From Phycisphaerales bacterium (GTDB taxonomy: Bacteria; Planctomycetota; Phycisphaerae; Phycisphaerales; UBA1924), in NCBI GenBank assembly GCA_905339235.1, contig CAJPFG010000026.1:1-64000 (forward strand): 64,000 bases of DNA. Direction: 5' to 3'. Numbering within the stretch: position 1 is the stretch's first letter; the number at the start of each line of letters is the position of its first letter. A program made the translations under genes and the position numbers. Below, piece after piece: positions 52,449 to 60,812 of the stretch. The notes below the pieces were generated by a model, which saw only the letters and a list, made by a program, of their open reading frames with translations, searched no databases and was not told where the DNA came from.

Positions 52449-52670
52449 ATGCTCGTTATCACCAGGCGTGAGGGTGAGGAAGTCGTCATCGGCGACCCCA
52501 AGAACCCCATCGGCGTTGTCCGCATCGCATCAGTGAAAGGCGAGCGAGTACGCATCGCCTTCGACTTCCCGCGGGAGGTCGAAATCAACCGACGCGAGAT
52601 CGCCGAGCAGATCGTCAACGCCGCGCCCGAAGTGATCGCCACAATCAAGCAGGGCGCGGTCGCTCAATAG
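52449..52670 (+). CDS. csrA: carbon storage regulator CsrA
   Basis: 73 residues, a normal length. MLVITRREGEEVVIGD and VRIAFDFPREVEINRREIAEQI are the conserved CsrA blocks; the dimer binds GGA-containing RNA hairpins and controls translation of target mRNAs, in many bacteria including flagellar genes (none seen here). GGGAG precedes ATG 52449. The 3' end overlaps the convergent monooxygenase-like gene by 26 bases. Confidence 0.95.
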   Translation: MLVITRREGEEVVIGDPKNPIGVVRIASVKGERVRIAFDFPREVEINRREIAEQIVNAAPEVIATIKQGAVAQ

Positions 52671-52986
52671 CGCCTTCGCCTGGAATCGCCAGCACCTCGT
52701 GATGCCGCACACGCGTGTCGTACCTCGCCAGCGCTCGCCTGGCGTCATCGGCTATCACCGCGGCCTCGGGGTCCGGCCCCGCGAATCGACGAACAGCATC
52801 CATCGACTCCCAGTACGTCACCACGCGGAACTCGACCTCTCCGTCGGTGTTGGCGCGAAGAACCTGCGCGCCGACGAATCCTTCGGTGGAGCGGAGCGCC
52901 GGCATGACTTGGTTCAGGAAATGGCAAACGTACGCGGACGCCGCGGACTCGTTGGCCGCCCAGCCGTGCCACGTTCTTGCGATCAC
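52645..52986 (-). CDS. antibiotic biosynthesis monooxygenase-like small protein
   Basis: 113 residues, ABM/dimeric alpha-beta barrel type. VIARTWHGWAANES at the start, TEGFVGAQVLR and FRVVTYWESMDAVRRFAG are the conserved strands and helix of this fold. Function in this family ranges from quinone oxidation to simple ligand binding. Start is GTG 52986, overlapping the ndk stop as GTGA, so it is co-expressed with ndk. Family-level call only. Confidence 0.7.
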   Translation of the reverse strand: MIARTWHGWAANESAASAYVCHFLNQVMPALRSTEGFVGAQVLRANTDGEVEFRVVTYWESMDAVRRFAGPDPEAAVIADDARRALARYDTRVRHHEVLAIPGEGAIERPRPA

Positions 52987-53453
52987 TCCGGCTTCCCGCC
53001 GGACATGTCGTACACCCACGCTTCCCCGGCCCGGCCCCAGTTCAGCACCTCTCCCGGCGTGAAGAACAGTTTCAGTTCGCGCTCCGCGGCCTCGGGGCTG
53101 TCGCTCCCGTGGATCAGGTTGAATGAGTTGCTCACGCCGAAGTCGCCGCGGATCGTCCCGGGATTCGCCTTGCTCCCGAAGGTGGCGCCCATCATGTTCC
53201 GGCAGATGGTGATCGCGCCGTTTCCGCGCAGCGCCAGGACCAGCACCGGGCTGCTCGTCATAAAGCGCACCAGCCCCGCGTAGAAGCCCTTGGCCTGGTG
53301 GGCCTCGTAGTGCGTCGCGGCCAGTTGCTGGCTGATCTGCATCATCTTGCAGCCCACCACCTGCAGTCCCTTGTCCTCAAAGCGGCTGATAATCCGTCCC
53401 ATGAGGCCGCGCTGCACGGCGTCGGGCTTCAGAATGATCAAGGTCGTTTCCAT
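52983..53453 (-). CDS. ndk: nucleoside diphosphate kinase
   Basis: 156 residues, slightly longer than the usual ~140. METTLIILKPDAVQRGLMG starts with the conserved strand, FMTSSPVLVLALRG is the central strand, and the catalytic His115 is in NLIHGSDSP. It balances NTP pools by phosphate transfer via phosphohistidine. The C-terminal GEAWVYDMSGGKPE tail is an extension. Its GTGA overlap with the next gene suggests an operon. Confidence 0.95.
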   Translation of the reverse strand: METTLIILKPDAVQRGLMGRIISRFEDKGLQVVGCKMMQISQQLAATHYEAHQAKGFYAGLVRFMTSSPVLVLALRGNGAITICRNMMGATFGSKANPGTIRGDFGVSNSFNLIHGSDSPEAAERELKLFFTPGEVLNWGRAGEAWVYDMSGGKPE

Positions 53454-53593
53454 CGCTGAATCTCCAGAGTTTCTCGGGGCCAAGCATAGGCCTCGCGTGC
53501 GCGGATTCATCGGTGGGCGTGGCAGTCTTGTGCTCGTCCCGCCCAGACATCCCAAGCCTTCCACGGTTCCGAGAACTTCCGGCCGCGTTCTTC

Positions 53594-53599
53594 TATAGT
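53594..53599 (+). promoter_or_regulatory. candidate -10 element of ugd
   Basis: TATAGT at 53594-53599 in the region between divergent ndk and ugd, about 78 bases before the ugd ATG. No convincing -35 is visible. Confidence 0.25.
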
Positions 53600-53676
53600 C
53601 CCGAACTTCCGCCCTTCGATGGTCGAACTACCACTGAATACCGCTCGAATTCCCTAGCCACGGAGATTCCACCACG

Positions 53677-55026
53677 ATGCGCCTCACCATGGTCGGCACC
53701 GGCTACGTCGGACTCGTCACCGGAGTCTGCTTCTCCAACACCGGCAACCACGTCACCTGCCTCGACGTCGATCCCCGCAAGATCGAGACTCTCAAGCGAG
53801 GTCGGTGCCCCATCTACGAGCCCGGTCTGGAGGAGTTGCTCGAGCGCAACATCGCCGCCAAGCGGTTGCACTTCACGCTTGATCGCAACGAGGCCTACCG
53901 CGAGGCGGAGATGATCTTCATCTGCGTAGGTACGCCCTCCGACGAACGCGGCCACACCGACCTGCGATTCGTGCACCAGGCCGCGGACGACATCGCGGCG
54001 GTCTTGATGGCCCTCGGCGCGGCCCAGAAGGCCAAGACAATCGTGATGAAGTCAACGGTTCCGGTGGGTACGACGCTGGCACTGCGTGACCGCATTCGCT
54101 CTCGCGTCGGCCCCACCATTCCTTTTCACGTCGCAGACAACCCCGAGTTTCTGAAAGAAGGCGACGCGATCAGCGACTTCAACAAGCCCGACCGCGTCGT
54201 GGTCGGCGTTGAGGATGAGCCCACCGCGCAGGCCTTCCGCGATCTCTACGACCCCTTCGTCCGCAACGGCCACCCCATCTTCATCATGGACGTGCTCTCC
54301 GCCGAGATGGTCAAGTACGCCGCGAACAACTTCCTGGCGACCAAGATCTCATTCATCAATGAGATGGCGAACCTCTGCGAGGCCTACGGCGCCGACATCA
54401 ACCGCGTCCGCGAGGGCATGTGCTCCGACAAGCGCATCGGCAACGCGTTTCTTTACCCCGGCCTGGGCTACGGCGGCTCCTGCTTCCCCAAGGACACCCT
54501 CGCCTGCATCATGATGGGCGACAAGTCGGGCATGGAGGCGTCGCTCTCCAAGGCCGTGCACGCCGTCAATCAGCGCCAGCGCGACCGCTTCTTCGACAAA
54601 ATCGTCGCCCACTTCGGCGGCAAGCCCACGGCGCTCCAGGGCAAGCGTATCGCATTCTGGGGTATCGCGTTCAAGCCCAAGACCGACGACATCCGTGAGG
54701 CCCCGGCGCTCACGCTGATCCGCAAGGCCGCGGGATTTGGCGCCACCTGCATCGCCTCCGACCCCGTCGCCAACGCCAACGCCCGCGAAGACCTGGGCCC
54801 CGCGGCCGCCATCGTGGACGACATGTACCAGGCCCTCGAATCCGCCGACGCCTTGGTCATCTCCACCGACTGGGACGAGTTCAAGAGCCCCGACTTCAAC
54901 AAGGTCAAGGGCCTCATGAAGTCGCCGGTCATCTTCGACGGCCGAAACCTCTACCGCCCCGCGGCGATGCGCCAGGCGGGATTCACGTACTACTCGGTGG
55001 GACGGGCGCCGGTGAAGGCGGGGTAG
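53677..55026 (+). CDS. ugd: UDP-glucose 6-dehydrogenase
   Basis: 449 residues. The Rossmann start GTGYVGLVTG, STVPVGTT, ADNPEFLKEG, EMVKYAANNFLA and the catalytic Cys269 in YGGSCFPKD identify it. It oxidises UDP-glucose to UDP-glucuronate for cell-surface polysaccharide. The C-terminal NAD half has GIAFKPKTDDIREAP. Its TAG stop lies inside the stem of a small palindrome shared with the next gene's end (55021-55037). It is a single-gene unit with divergent ndk. Confidence 0.95.
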   Translation: MRLTMVGTGYVGLVTGVCFSNTGNHVTCLDVDPRKIETLKRGRCPIYEPGLEELLERNIAAKRLHFTLDRNEAYREAEMIFICVGTPSDERGHTDLRFVHQAADDIAAVLMALGAAQKAKTIVMKSTVPVGTTLALRDRIRSRVGPTIPFHVADNPEFLKEGDAISDFNKPDRVVVGVEDEPTAQAFRDLYDPFVRNGHPIFIMDVLSAEMVKYAANNFLATKISFINEMANLCEAYGADINRVREGMCSDKRIGNAFLYPGLGYGGSCFPKDTLACIMMGDKSGMEASLSKAVHAVNQRQRDRFFDKIVAHFGGKPTALQGKRIAFWGIAFKPKTDDIREAPALTLIRKAAGFGATCIASDPVANANAREDLGPAAAIVDDMYQALESADALVISTDWDEFKSPDFNKVKGLMKSPVIFDGRNLYRPAAMRQAGFTYYSVGRAPVKAG

Positions 55027-55031
55027 CCGTT

Positions 55032-55352
55032 CTACCCGTTGAACTTGTCGTCGGAGATCTGTCTGCGACCATCGACGACTCGAACAATGTCCAGCGTGAC
55101 GGGTGTCTCTCGGTAGTAGACCACGATGTTCGGGAACTCTGAGAGGACCACAAACCGCAGCGAACGCAGTTCCGGGTTCGGACGTTCGCGTACCGCGCCC
55201 ATGCGAGGATACTCAGCAAGCCGTTGGAAGCACGCCTCCAGCGCCGACTCGAAGCGCTCCGCCACACCCGGACCGGCGACGTCGATGAAACGCTCGATGA
55301 TGGACCAGATGTCCGCCTGTGCTGAAGGCAGCACAATGATCTCAATCGCCAT
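55032..55352 (-). CDS. parE: ParE/RelE-type toxin
   Basis: 106 residues. ParE-type fold: PSAQADIWSIIERF helix, AERFESALEACFQRLAEYPRMGA, and YYRETPVTLDIVRVVDGRR for the central strands and end. It is intact, unlike the copy at 20294-20592. ATG 55352 overlaps the antitoxin stop in TGATG. The activity (gyrase inhibition or mRNA cleavage) is unknown. Confidence 0.85.
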   Translation of the reverse strand: MAIEIIVLPSAQADIWSIIERFIDVAGPGVAERFESALEACFQRLAEYPRMGAVRERPNPELRSLRFVVLSEFPNIVVYYRETPVTLDIVRVVDGRRQISDDKFNG

Positions 55353-55645
55353 CAGCCGGCCCGCCTCGTCCTCGCGTTCCGCTGCTTTTCCTCGATGCGG
55401 GCCTTGACGCGTTTCTTGAGATCATCCCAGAACTTCGGCGTAACGGGAGTTCCCGGACCGCTGTGTAGCCCTTCGAGGAGCAGTTTGTCGATCCGCTCTT
55501 CCTCGGCTTCCCGGAGATCATCCCGGATGAGTTGCCGCACGTACTCGCTGGCATTCGCAAACCCCTTCTTGGCCATTCGGGCGCGGACGAACTCCCGCAT
55601 CGATTCCGGGAGCGACACGTTCATCGAAGTCAGTTCGTCGGACAT
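55352..55645 (-). CDS. parD: ParD-type antitoxin
   Basis: 97 residues. Ribbon-helix-helix N-terminus (SDELTSMNVSLPESMREFV) and the ANASEYVRQLIRDDLREAEEER helix, both diagnostic of ParD/CopG antitoxins. ATG 55645 has GAGGAGG at good spacing, while the ATG 15 codons upstream lacks one. Coupled to the toxin by a one-base overlap. The promoter should lie in 55646-55690. Confidence 0.88.
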   Translation of the reverse strand: MSDELTSMNVSLPESMREFVRARMAKKGFANASEYVRQLIRDDLREAEEERIDKLLLEGLHSGPGTPVTPKFWDDLKKRVKARIEEKQRNARTRRAG

Positions 55646-55725
55646 GGCGACCTCCTCGATCAGTATATGGTTTCTGCCATTAGATGGCAAGCACGAGGGC
55701 GGGCGCCGGCACGTACGATCCGCAA

Positions 55726-56124
55726 ATGGATAACCGCCTCAGGATCCTCTGGCTCTCTCTTGTCCTTTCCATACTCAGCACACTCACCCTAGCGCTTCTG
55801 GGCGTCCTTCACCTCACCGACTCGGGAGTGCAATCCCTCCATGCTCGAAGTGATATGTTGGACAACGTGACGATACTTCGCGACGCCGGACTCGACATCG
55901 ACCAGTTGAACAAGGCGATCATCGCGCGCGGAGGGCTGCCGATCCCCTACGAGCTCGGCCGCGAAGACGACGCCCTGGCCCGCTGGCTTTCCGGCAGCGA
56001 AGCTCATCGTGCAGTTTCGAACGGACGGAGGACCTCGACTCAGTTCTTCTCTGCGGCCGCAGCCTCGCTTTTCATCTCCATACTGATCGGGTTTTCCCGG
56101 CCTCGACCTCCCAGAGCCGCGTGA
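55726..56124 (+). CDS. small membrane protein of unknown function
   Basis: 132 residues with a membrane helix at each end (about 7-27 and 107-123) and a hydrophilic middle. No known domain. Its stop overlaps the GTG start of the methyltransferase (GTGA at 56121-56124), so the two are translationally coupled; whether this is functional or accidental is unclear. Confidence 0.55.
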   Translation: MDNRLRILWLSLVLSILSTLTLALLGVLHLTDSGVQSLHARSDMLDNVTILRDAGLDIDQLNKAIIARGGLPIPYELGREDDALARWLSGSEAHRAVSNGRRTSTQFFSAAAASLFISILIGFSRPRPPRAA

Positions 56125-56948
56125 TCCGATCCCTACCCTCCGCCATGAATCCGCGGGTATCCGCCCAACTCGGCGACTGGCTCACCCTCGCGCCCACGCT
56201 CCCCCCTCACTCCATCGACCTCCTCTATACGGACCCCCCCTTCAACACCGGCGAGACCCAGCGCTCCTCCCCCACCGCGGGCCGGATCGAATCCCGCACC
56301 GCCGACGCCGCGTACCCAGATGCCTGGCCCACCACCGCCCACTACATCGCCTGGCTCCGCGCCCGGCTCGCCGCCACGCTCCCGGCCCTCAAGCCCTCGG
56401 CGTCCATCCTCATCCACTGCGACCACCACGCCTCACACCACATCCGTCTCCTCCTCGACGACCTCCTCGGCCCCGACCGATTTATCAATCACCTCATCTG
56501 GTCCTACGGCCTGGGCGGCTCCTCGCCGCGCCGCTTCGCCCGCAAGCACGACGACATCCTGTTCTACTGCCTTGACCCCGACCTCTACTACTTCGATCCG
56601 CCCATGATCCCCGCGACCAGCCGCCGCATGCAGGGAGAACTCAAGAAGGCCACCGACGTTCTCGAAATCCCCTCGCTCAACAACATGGCCGCGGAGCGCA
56701 CCGGCTACCCCACGCAAAAACCCCTTGCCCTGCTCGACCTGCTCATCTGCGCCGCATGTGCGCCCGGCGGAACAGTCCTGGACCCAACCTGCGGCTCCGG
56801 CACCACGCTGGAAGCCGCCCTCCGCGCCGGCCGCGCCGCCGTCGGCTTCGACGCCAACCCCGACGCCATCGCCATCACCCAGCGCAGAATCGCCGCGATC
56901 CCCTCGCCCCCCGCGCCTCCCGCGCCCCACGCCGCACCCCTCTCCTAA
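56121..56948 (+). CDS. orphan DNA methyltransferase (beta class, N4/N6)
   Basis: 275 residues. Beta-class order: catalytic DPPF (38-41, DPPFNTG) first, then a central recognition region, then the AdoMet motif VLDPTCGSGTTLEAA. SYGLGGSSPRRFARKHDDILFYC also fits this class. The target base is adenine N6 or cytosine N4. No restriction endonuclease is nearby, so it is an orphan. Start is GTG 56121 by coupling, or an internal ATG at 56145 (MNPRVS). Pro-rich tail. Confidence 0.85.
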   Translation: MIRSLPSAMNPRVSAQLGDWLTLAPTLPPHSIDLLYTDPPFNTGETQRSSPTAGRIESRTADAAYPDAWPTTAHYIAWLRARLAATLPALKPSASILIHCDHHASHHIRLLLDDLLGPDRFINHLIWSYGLGGSSPRRFARKHDDILFYCLDPDLYYFDPPMIPATSRRMQGELKKATDVLEIPSLNNMAAERTGYPTQKPLALLDLLICAACAPGGTVLDPTCGSGTTLEAALRAGRAAVGFDANPDAIAITQRRIAAIPSPPAPPAPHAAPLS

Positions 56949-56959
56949 ACTGCCCCCAC

Positions 56960-57553
56960 ATGCGTCGCCTCGCCGCTCTCTACGACTACCGCATCGTCAA
57001 CGTCAACGTGAATATCCTCGCCGCTGGCGCGGCCGCGATGGGCATCACCGTCGGCGTCATGCACCTCTTCGAGACCACCGGCTTCCTCGATACCCTCGTC
57101 GATTGGATCGGCACGCGCCACTTCCGCATCTGCGGCTACGAACTGCACGCCGAAAAACTCGTCGTCAGCGGCCTGACCTTTCTCGTGGACCTCATCGCCG
57201 ACGTCGCCGTCTACTACGCCCTTCACTGGGTCGCCAACCACATGCCCCGCCGCAAGGCCCGACCCAAGCACGCCTACGCGAGCCTCTCGTTCATGCGCGA
57301 CGCCACGCTCGTCCAGTTCGAGCGAGCGCTCCTCTCCCCCATCCTCTACATCGCCGCCCTCGGCCTCCAATCCAAACTGCTGCACGAGGGCCGCTCCATC
57401 GCCTTCGCAACCTCTATCGGCTTCACCGTGGGCCTCCTGATCTCCCGCACCCTCCACACACTCTGGATGCTCCGCGCCGAACGCAAAGCCGGCATCAAGT
57501 CCGCCGCGGACATCGTCGGCCCCGACCCCAGCCCACCAACGCGAGCGCCATGA
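56960..57553 (+). CDS. multi-pass membrane protein of unknown function
   Basis: 197 residues with about four membrane helices (near 18-38, 72-92, 118-138 and 143-165) and an N-terminal YDYRIVNVNVNILAAG. It starts 11 bases after the methyltransferase stop and could share its transcript. No family recognised. Followed by a heptamer tandem repeat before asnB. Confidence 0.6.
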   Translation: MRRLAALYDYRIVNVNVNILAAGAAAMGITVGVMHLFETTGFLDTLVDWIGTRHFRICGYELHAEKLVVSGLTFLVDLIADVAVYYALHWVANHMPRRKARPKHAYASLSFMRDATLVQFERALLSPILYIAALGLQSKLLHEGRSIAFATSIGFTVGLLISRTLHTLWMLRAERKAGIKSAADIVGPDPSPPTRAP

Positions 57554-57564
57554 CACCGCTTCCT

Positions 57565-57599
57565 CCATTTGCGATTTGCCATTTGCCATTTGCCATTTG
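57565..57599 (+). repeat. five-copy heptamer repeat upstream of asnB
   Basis: CCATTTG, CGATTTG, CCATTTG, CCATTTG, CCATTTG in tandem (57565-57599), ending 4 bases before the asnB ATG at 57604. A related run is at 28565-28585. No ribosome-binding site is otherwise visible for asnB. Confidence 0.75.
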
Positions 57600-57603
57600 A
57601 CCC

Positions 57604-59709
57604 ATGTGCGGCATCGCCGGCATCCTCCGCATCTACCCGCCCGGCATCACCCCGCCGCCGCTCTTTGACTCCATCCCCGAAGCCTGGCTCGACACGCTGG
57701 ACCAGTCCATCAAGCACCGCGGCCCCGACGGCCAAGGCCGCTTCCGCGACCGCGTCACCCGCGCCGACGGCTGCACTGCCGACGTCGCCCTCGTCCACCG
57801 CCGCCTCTCCATCCTCGACCACGCCGGTGGCGCTCAGCCGATGCTCTCGCCTCCTCCGTCCTCCCTCCCCCCCGGGGGGAGGGCCGGGGAGGGGTCGGCC
57901 GAACGCCAGTCGCCCCCTTTCGTGTTCCAAGGGAAGCCCCACGACCCCGTTCACTACCGACCGATCGCCCCCGATCCAAACCTCCTCGCAGTAGTCTTCA
58001 ACGGCTGCATCTACAACCACCGCGAGCTGAGGAAAGAACTCGAATCCGCAGGCCATGCGTTTCACACGAACCACAGCGACACCGAGGTGTTGCTCCACGG
58101 GTGGCGCGCTTGGGGAGAGGGCCTGTGCGACAGGTTAAACGGCATGTTCGCGTTCATGCTCTGGGACCGACAGTTTGGCACGATGCTGCGAGCGCGTGAT
58201 TCCTTCGGCGAGAAGCCGTTGTACACGTTCCATGTCGCGACGCAGGACGGATGGATTAACCTCTTCCTCAGCATGCCCCCAGAGTCCACCGGGATCGCAG
58301 CGCAGATCGGACCCGGCGTCATTCCTGTTCCGGCGGCGTGCGGAACGATCGACTGGCTCCGCTTCGGTGCAACCCCAAGTTCACCGGTACCCGGCGCTCG
58401 CACGGTGGAACCGGCACGCTACGAGGTTTCCGTTTTCTCGCCGAAGCCCATTCCGCACAAGGCGACCGCCGGACAACTCGCACAGTGCTGCCTTCCTCGC
58501 GTATGTGCACATGGTGCTCTGTCATTGAACGGCTTGCCGAGTCTGCCCCGGCAGGAGAAATCGCTTTCGGTCGCCGAACTCGATCGCCTGCTCCGCCAGT
58601 CTGTCCTCGCTCGGCTCGACGCGGACGTCCCGGTCGGGGTGTTCCTCTCCGGAGGAGTGGATTCGAGCCTCATTGCTTACTACGCCTGCGAGGCGCACCG
58701 CGACATCCGCACGTTCACCGTCAGAATGCCCGATGCGGCGTACGACGAATCCCACCACGCGGCGGCCGCGGCTCAAGCAGTCGGCTCCGACCATGTCACA
58801 CTCGAGTGCAGCGTCGATCCCGCGGCCGATCTTGTTCGCCTGATCCACACGCTCGGGCTGCCATTTGGCGATTCCTCACTGCTCCCCGCCTTCTGGGTCT
58901 GCCGCGCCGCCCGATCACAGGTCACAGTGGCATTGAGCGGCGACGGCGGCGATGAACTGTTTCTCGGCTACGACCGCTACTTCGCTCCACTCGCATTCGG
59001 ACTGAGAGGTGTCAACGTCGGTCCCCTGGTCTCGTTTCTTGATCGCGGGGCTGCGCCAAAGTCATTCCGCAGCAGGCTCTCTCGGCTGATCGACGCGCTG
59101 GCCAACCTGGGATACTTCGACCTCATCTCGATCTTCCCCGACACCATGCTGCGGCAACTGGTGGTCGATCCCCAGGCGGTTTCCGAGAGTTCACGGGCCT
59201 TGCGACCGCACCGCCCATTCTCGATCGCAATGGCCCAATCGCTTGATCTGTTCAACTACCTGCCTGACGACCTGCTTCGAAAGACCGACACCGCATCCAT
59301 GGCTGTTGCCCTCGAAGTCCGCTGCCCGTTCCTCGATCCGGCGGTCGTCACCGCGGCACTTTCTGCTGAAATTCACCACATCGCACCTCATAACAAGCGC
59401 AAAGGCCTCCTCCGCCAACTCGCCCGCAAGTACCTCCCCGCCTCCATCGTCGACCGCCCCAAGATGGGCTTCGCCATCCCCATCGGCGACTGGTTCCGTT
59501 CCGACTACGGCGGCCTCAAGCAACTCCTTCTCGACCACCTCAACTCCGCCGACCCCTTCCCCGCCGACCTCCTCGGCCTCGAACTCAACCGCGCCTTCAT
59601 CACCCAGATGGTCAACGAGCACATGGCGATGAAGCGCGACCACTCCCAGCGACTCTACATGCTGCTGGTCCTCGCCATCTGGTGCCGGTGGATGCGAAGG
59701 CTCTGCTGA
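57604..59709 (+). CDS. asnB: asparagine synthetase (glutamine-hydrolysing)
   Basis: 701 residues. Class II glutamine amidotransferase domain with catalytic Cys2 (MCGIAGI), HRGPDG and HRRLSILD, followed by the synthetase domain with PP-loop SGGVDSS, SGDGGDELF and a C-terminal DLLRKTDTASMAV region. It makes asparagine from aspartate, ATP and glutamine. A segment at 81-125 is inserted between QPM and VVFNG, and Cys135 replaces the usual Glu in NGEIYN, a glutamine-binding residue. A palindrome is inside the insert. Whether the glutaminase half is fully active is uncertain. A heptamer repeat precedes the start. Confidence 0.9.
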   Translation: MCGIAGILRIYPPGITPPPLFDSIPEAWLDTLDQSIKHRGPDGQGRFRDRVTRADGCTADVALVHRRLSILDHAGGAQPMLSPPPSSLPPGGRAGEGSAERQSPPFVFQGKPHDPVHYRPIAPDPNLLAVVFNGCIYNHRELRKELESAGHAFHTNHSDTEVLLHGWRAWGEGLCDRLNGMFAFMLWDRQFGTMLRARDSFGEKPLYTFHVATQDGWINLFLSMPPESTGIAAQIGPGVIPVPAACGTIDWLRFGATPSSPVPGARTVEPARYEVSVFSPKPIPHKATAGQLAQCCLPRVCAHGALSLNGLPSLPRQEKSLSVAELDRLLRQSVLARLDADVPVGVFLSGGVDSSLIAYYACEAHRDIRTFTVRMPDAAYDESHHAAAAAQAVGSDHVTLECSVDPAADLVRLIHTLGLPFGDSSLLPAFWVCRAARSQVTVALSGDGGDELFLGYDRYFAPLAFGLRGVNVGPLVSFLDRGAAPKSFRSRLSRLIDALANLGYFDLISIFPDTMLRQLVVDPQAVSESSRALRPHRPFSIAMAQSLDLFNYLPDDLLRKTDTASMAVALEVRCPFLDPAVVTAALSAEIHHIAPHNKRKGLLRQLARKYLPASIVDRPKMGFAIPIGDWFRSDYGGLKQLLLDHLNSADPFPADLLGLELNRAFITQMVNEHMAMKRDHSQRLYMLLVLAIWCRWMRRLC
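57863..57883. repeat. palindrome inside asnB
   Basis: CCCTCCCCCC (57863-57872) and GGGGGGAGGG (57874-57883) form a 10-bp stem with a one-base centre, in frame within asnB codons 87-94, encoding SSLPPGGRAGEG. This CCTCCCCCCGGGGGGAGG type of sequence is a typical intergenic palindrome in high-GC genomes (recollection), here within a gene. Confidence 0.7.
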
Positions 59710-59835
59710 ACGCCTCGATGCCTGGGTGCCTCTTGCCTCGATGCCTTCTTCGAATTCGCGTGTTTCGCGTGAGTAGTTGGCAGGTGCTCCGTTCTCTCCT
59801 TGGCCGCCCATGCAGCGGCCCCAAAGGAGCACCCC

Positions 59836-60660
59836 ATGTCACGCACCCACCTCACCGTTTCCCTCTCAGCCCTCCTCACCCTCGCCGGCGCGGCCAGCGC
59901 CCAGTTCCTCCCCCATCAATGGGACCTCATGGACGGCCGCACGCTCGACGTCAAGTTCGCGGCCAATGGCGGCCTCGCCAGCCCCGACATGGTCGCCGTC
60001 AACCGCGCCCTCGTCCCCATGCACCCCGAGCCCGATCCCACCGGCGGCGCCAACTTCACCTTCGGCGACTCCGTCCTCCGCGCCATGGCCGCCTGGAACG
60101 ACGCCAACGGCGCCATGGGCTGGAATCTCAACTTCATCGGGGCCGCGGCCCCCGCCAATCCGGTCATCACGGTCAAACTCGCCCAGTTCAATCTCGCCAT
60201 GCCCGTCCCCCACCGCGGCGCCGGCAGCGAGGCCATCGCCCTCTTCATCCCCGGCGCCACCAATCCGGCCAACGGCAAACTCATCAACGCCGAGATCTGG
60301 TTCAACGTCAAGCCCGGCATCGACTGGGGAATCGGCCACAACCAGATGCCCCTCCCCACCGGCGGCGATGACGACGACTTCAAGTTCGATCCCATCACCG
60401 TCGCCCTTCACGAGTTCGGACACGCCATGCGCCTCGACCACCCCGCGGCCGGCGGCACCATGACCCGCATGAACTCCATGGCGTGCGACGTGATGGTCCC
60501 CCTCTTCGACGCCGGTGTGCACCAGGCCAACCCGCGCATGGGTTACAACCGCTATCCCAGCGCCGGCGACATCGCCGGCGCCACCGCCTCCCTGCCCGCC
60601 CCCGGGCCCATCGCCCTCTCCATCGCCGGCCTGCTCGCCCTCGCCCGCCGCCGCCGCTAA
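59836..60660 (+). CDS. matrixin-like zinc metalloprotease with PEP-CTERM-type tail
   Basis: 274 residues. Signal peptide (MSRTHLTVSLSALLTLAGAASAQ). The zinc site HEFGHAMRLDH (His192, Glu193, His196, His202) fits HExxHxxxxxH of metzincins, with a Met-turn candidate near 212-218 (MNSMACD). The C-terminus APGPIALSIAGLLALARRRR is a PEP-CTERM-type anchor. AAAGGAG precedes ATG 59836. The protease should act outside the inner membrane; the target is unknown. Confidence 0.85.
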   Translation: MSRTHLTVSLSALLTLAGAASAQFLPHQWDLMDGRTLDVKFAANGGLASPDMVAVNRALVPMHPEPDPTGGANFTFGDSVLRAMAAWNDANGAMGWNLNFIGAAAPANPVITVKLAQFNLAMPVPHRGAGSEAIALFIPGATNPANGKLINAEIWFNVKPGIDWGIGHNQMPLPTGGDDDDFKFDPITVALHEFGHAMRLDHPAAGGTMTRMNSMACDVMVPLFDAGVHQANPRMGYNRYPSAGDIAGATASLPAPGPIALSIAGLLALARRRR

Positions 60661-60812
60661 CCCACCCCACGACCCCAACACACCCCAGCGCGCCCCCTGT
60701 CGGAACCTCCCGCGCAGGGGGCCGCGCCGTGCGCACCGTTCCCCTACTCTCCCCAGCGTCCCATATCCCCGCTCCGTTCGCTCTTTGTGCAGCCGCGGCC
60801 CGTGCGCTTCCG

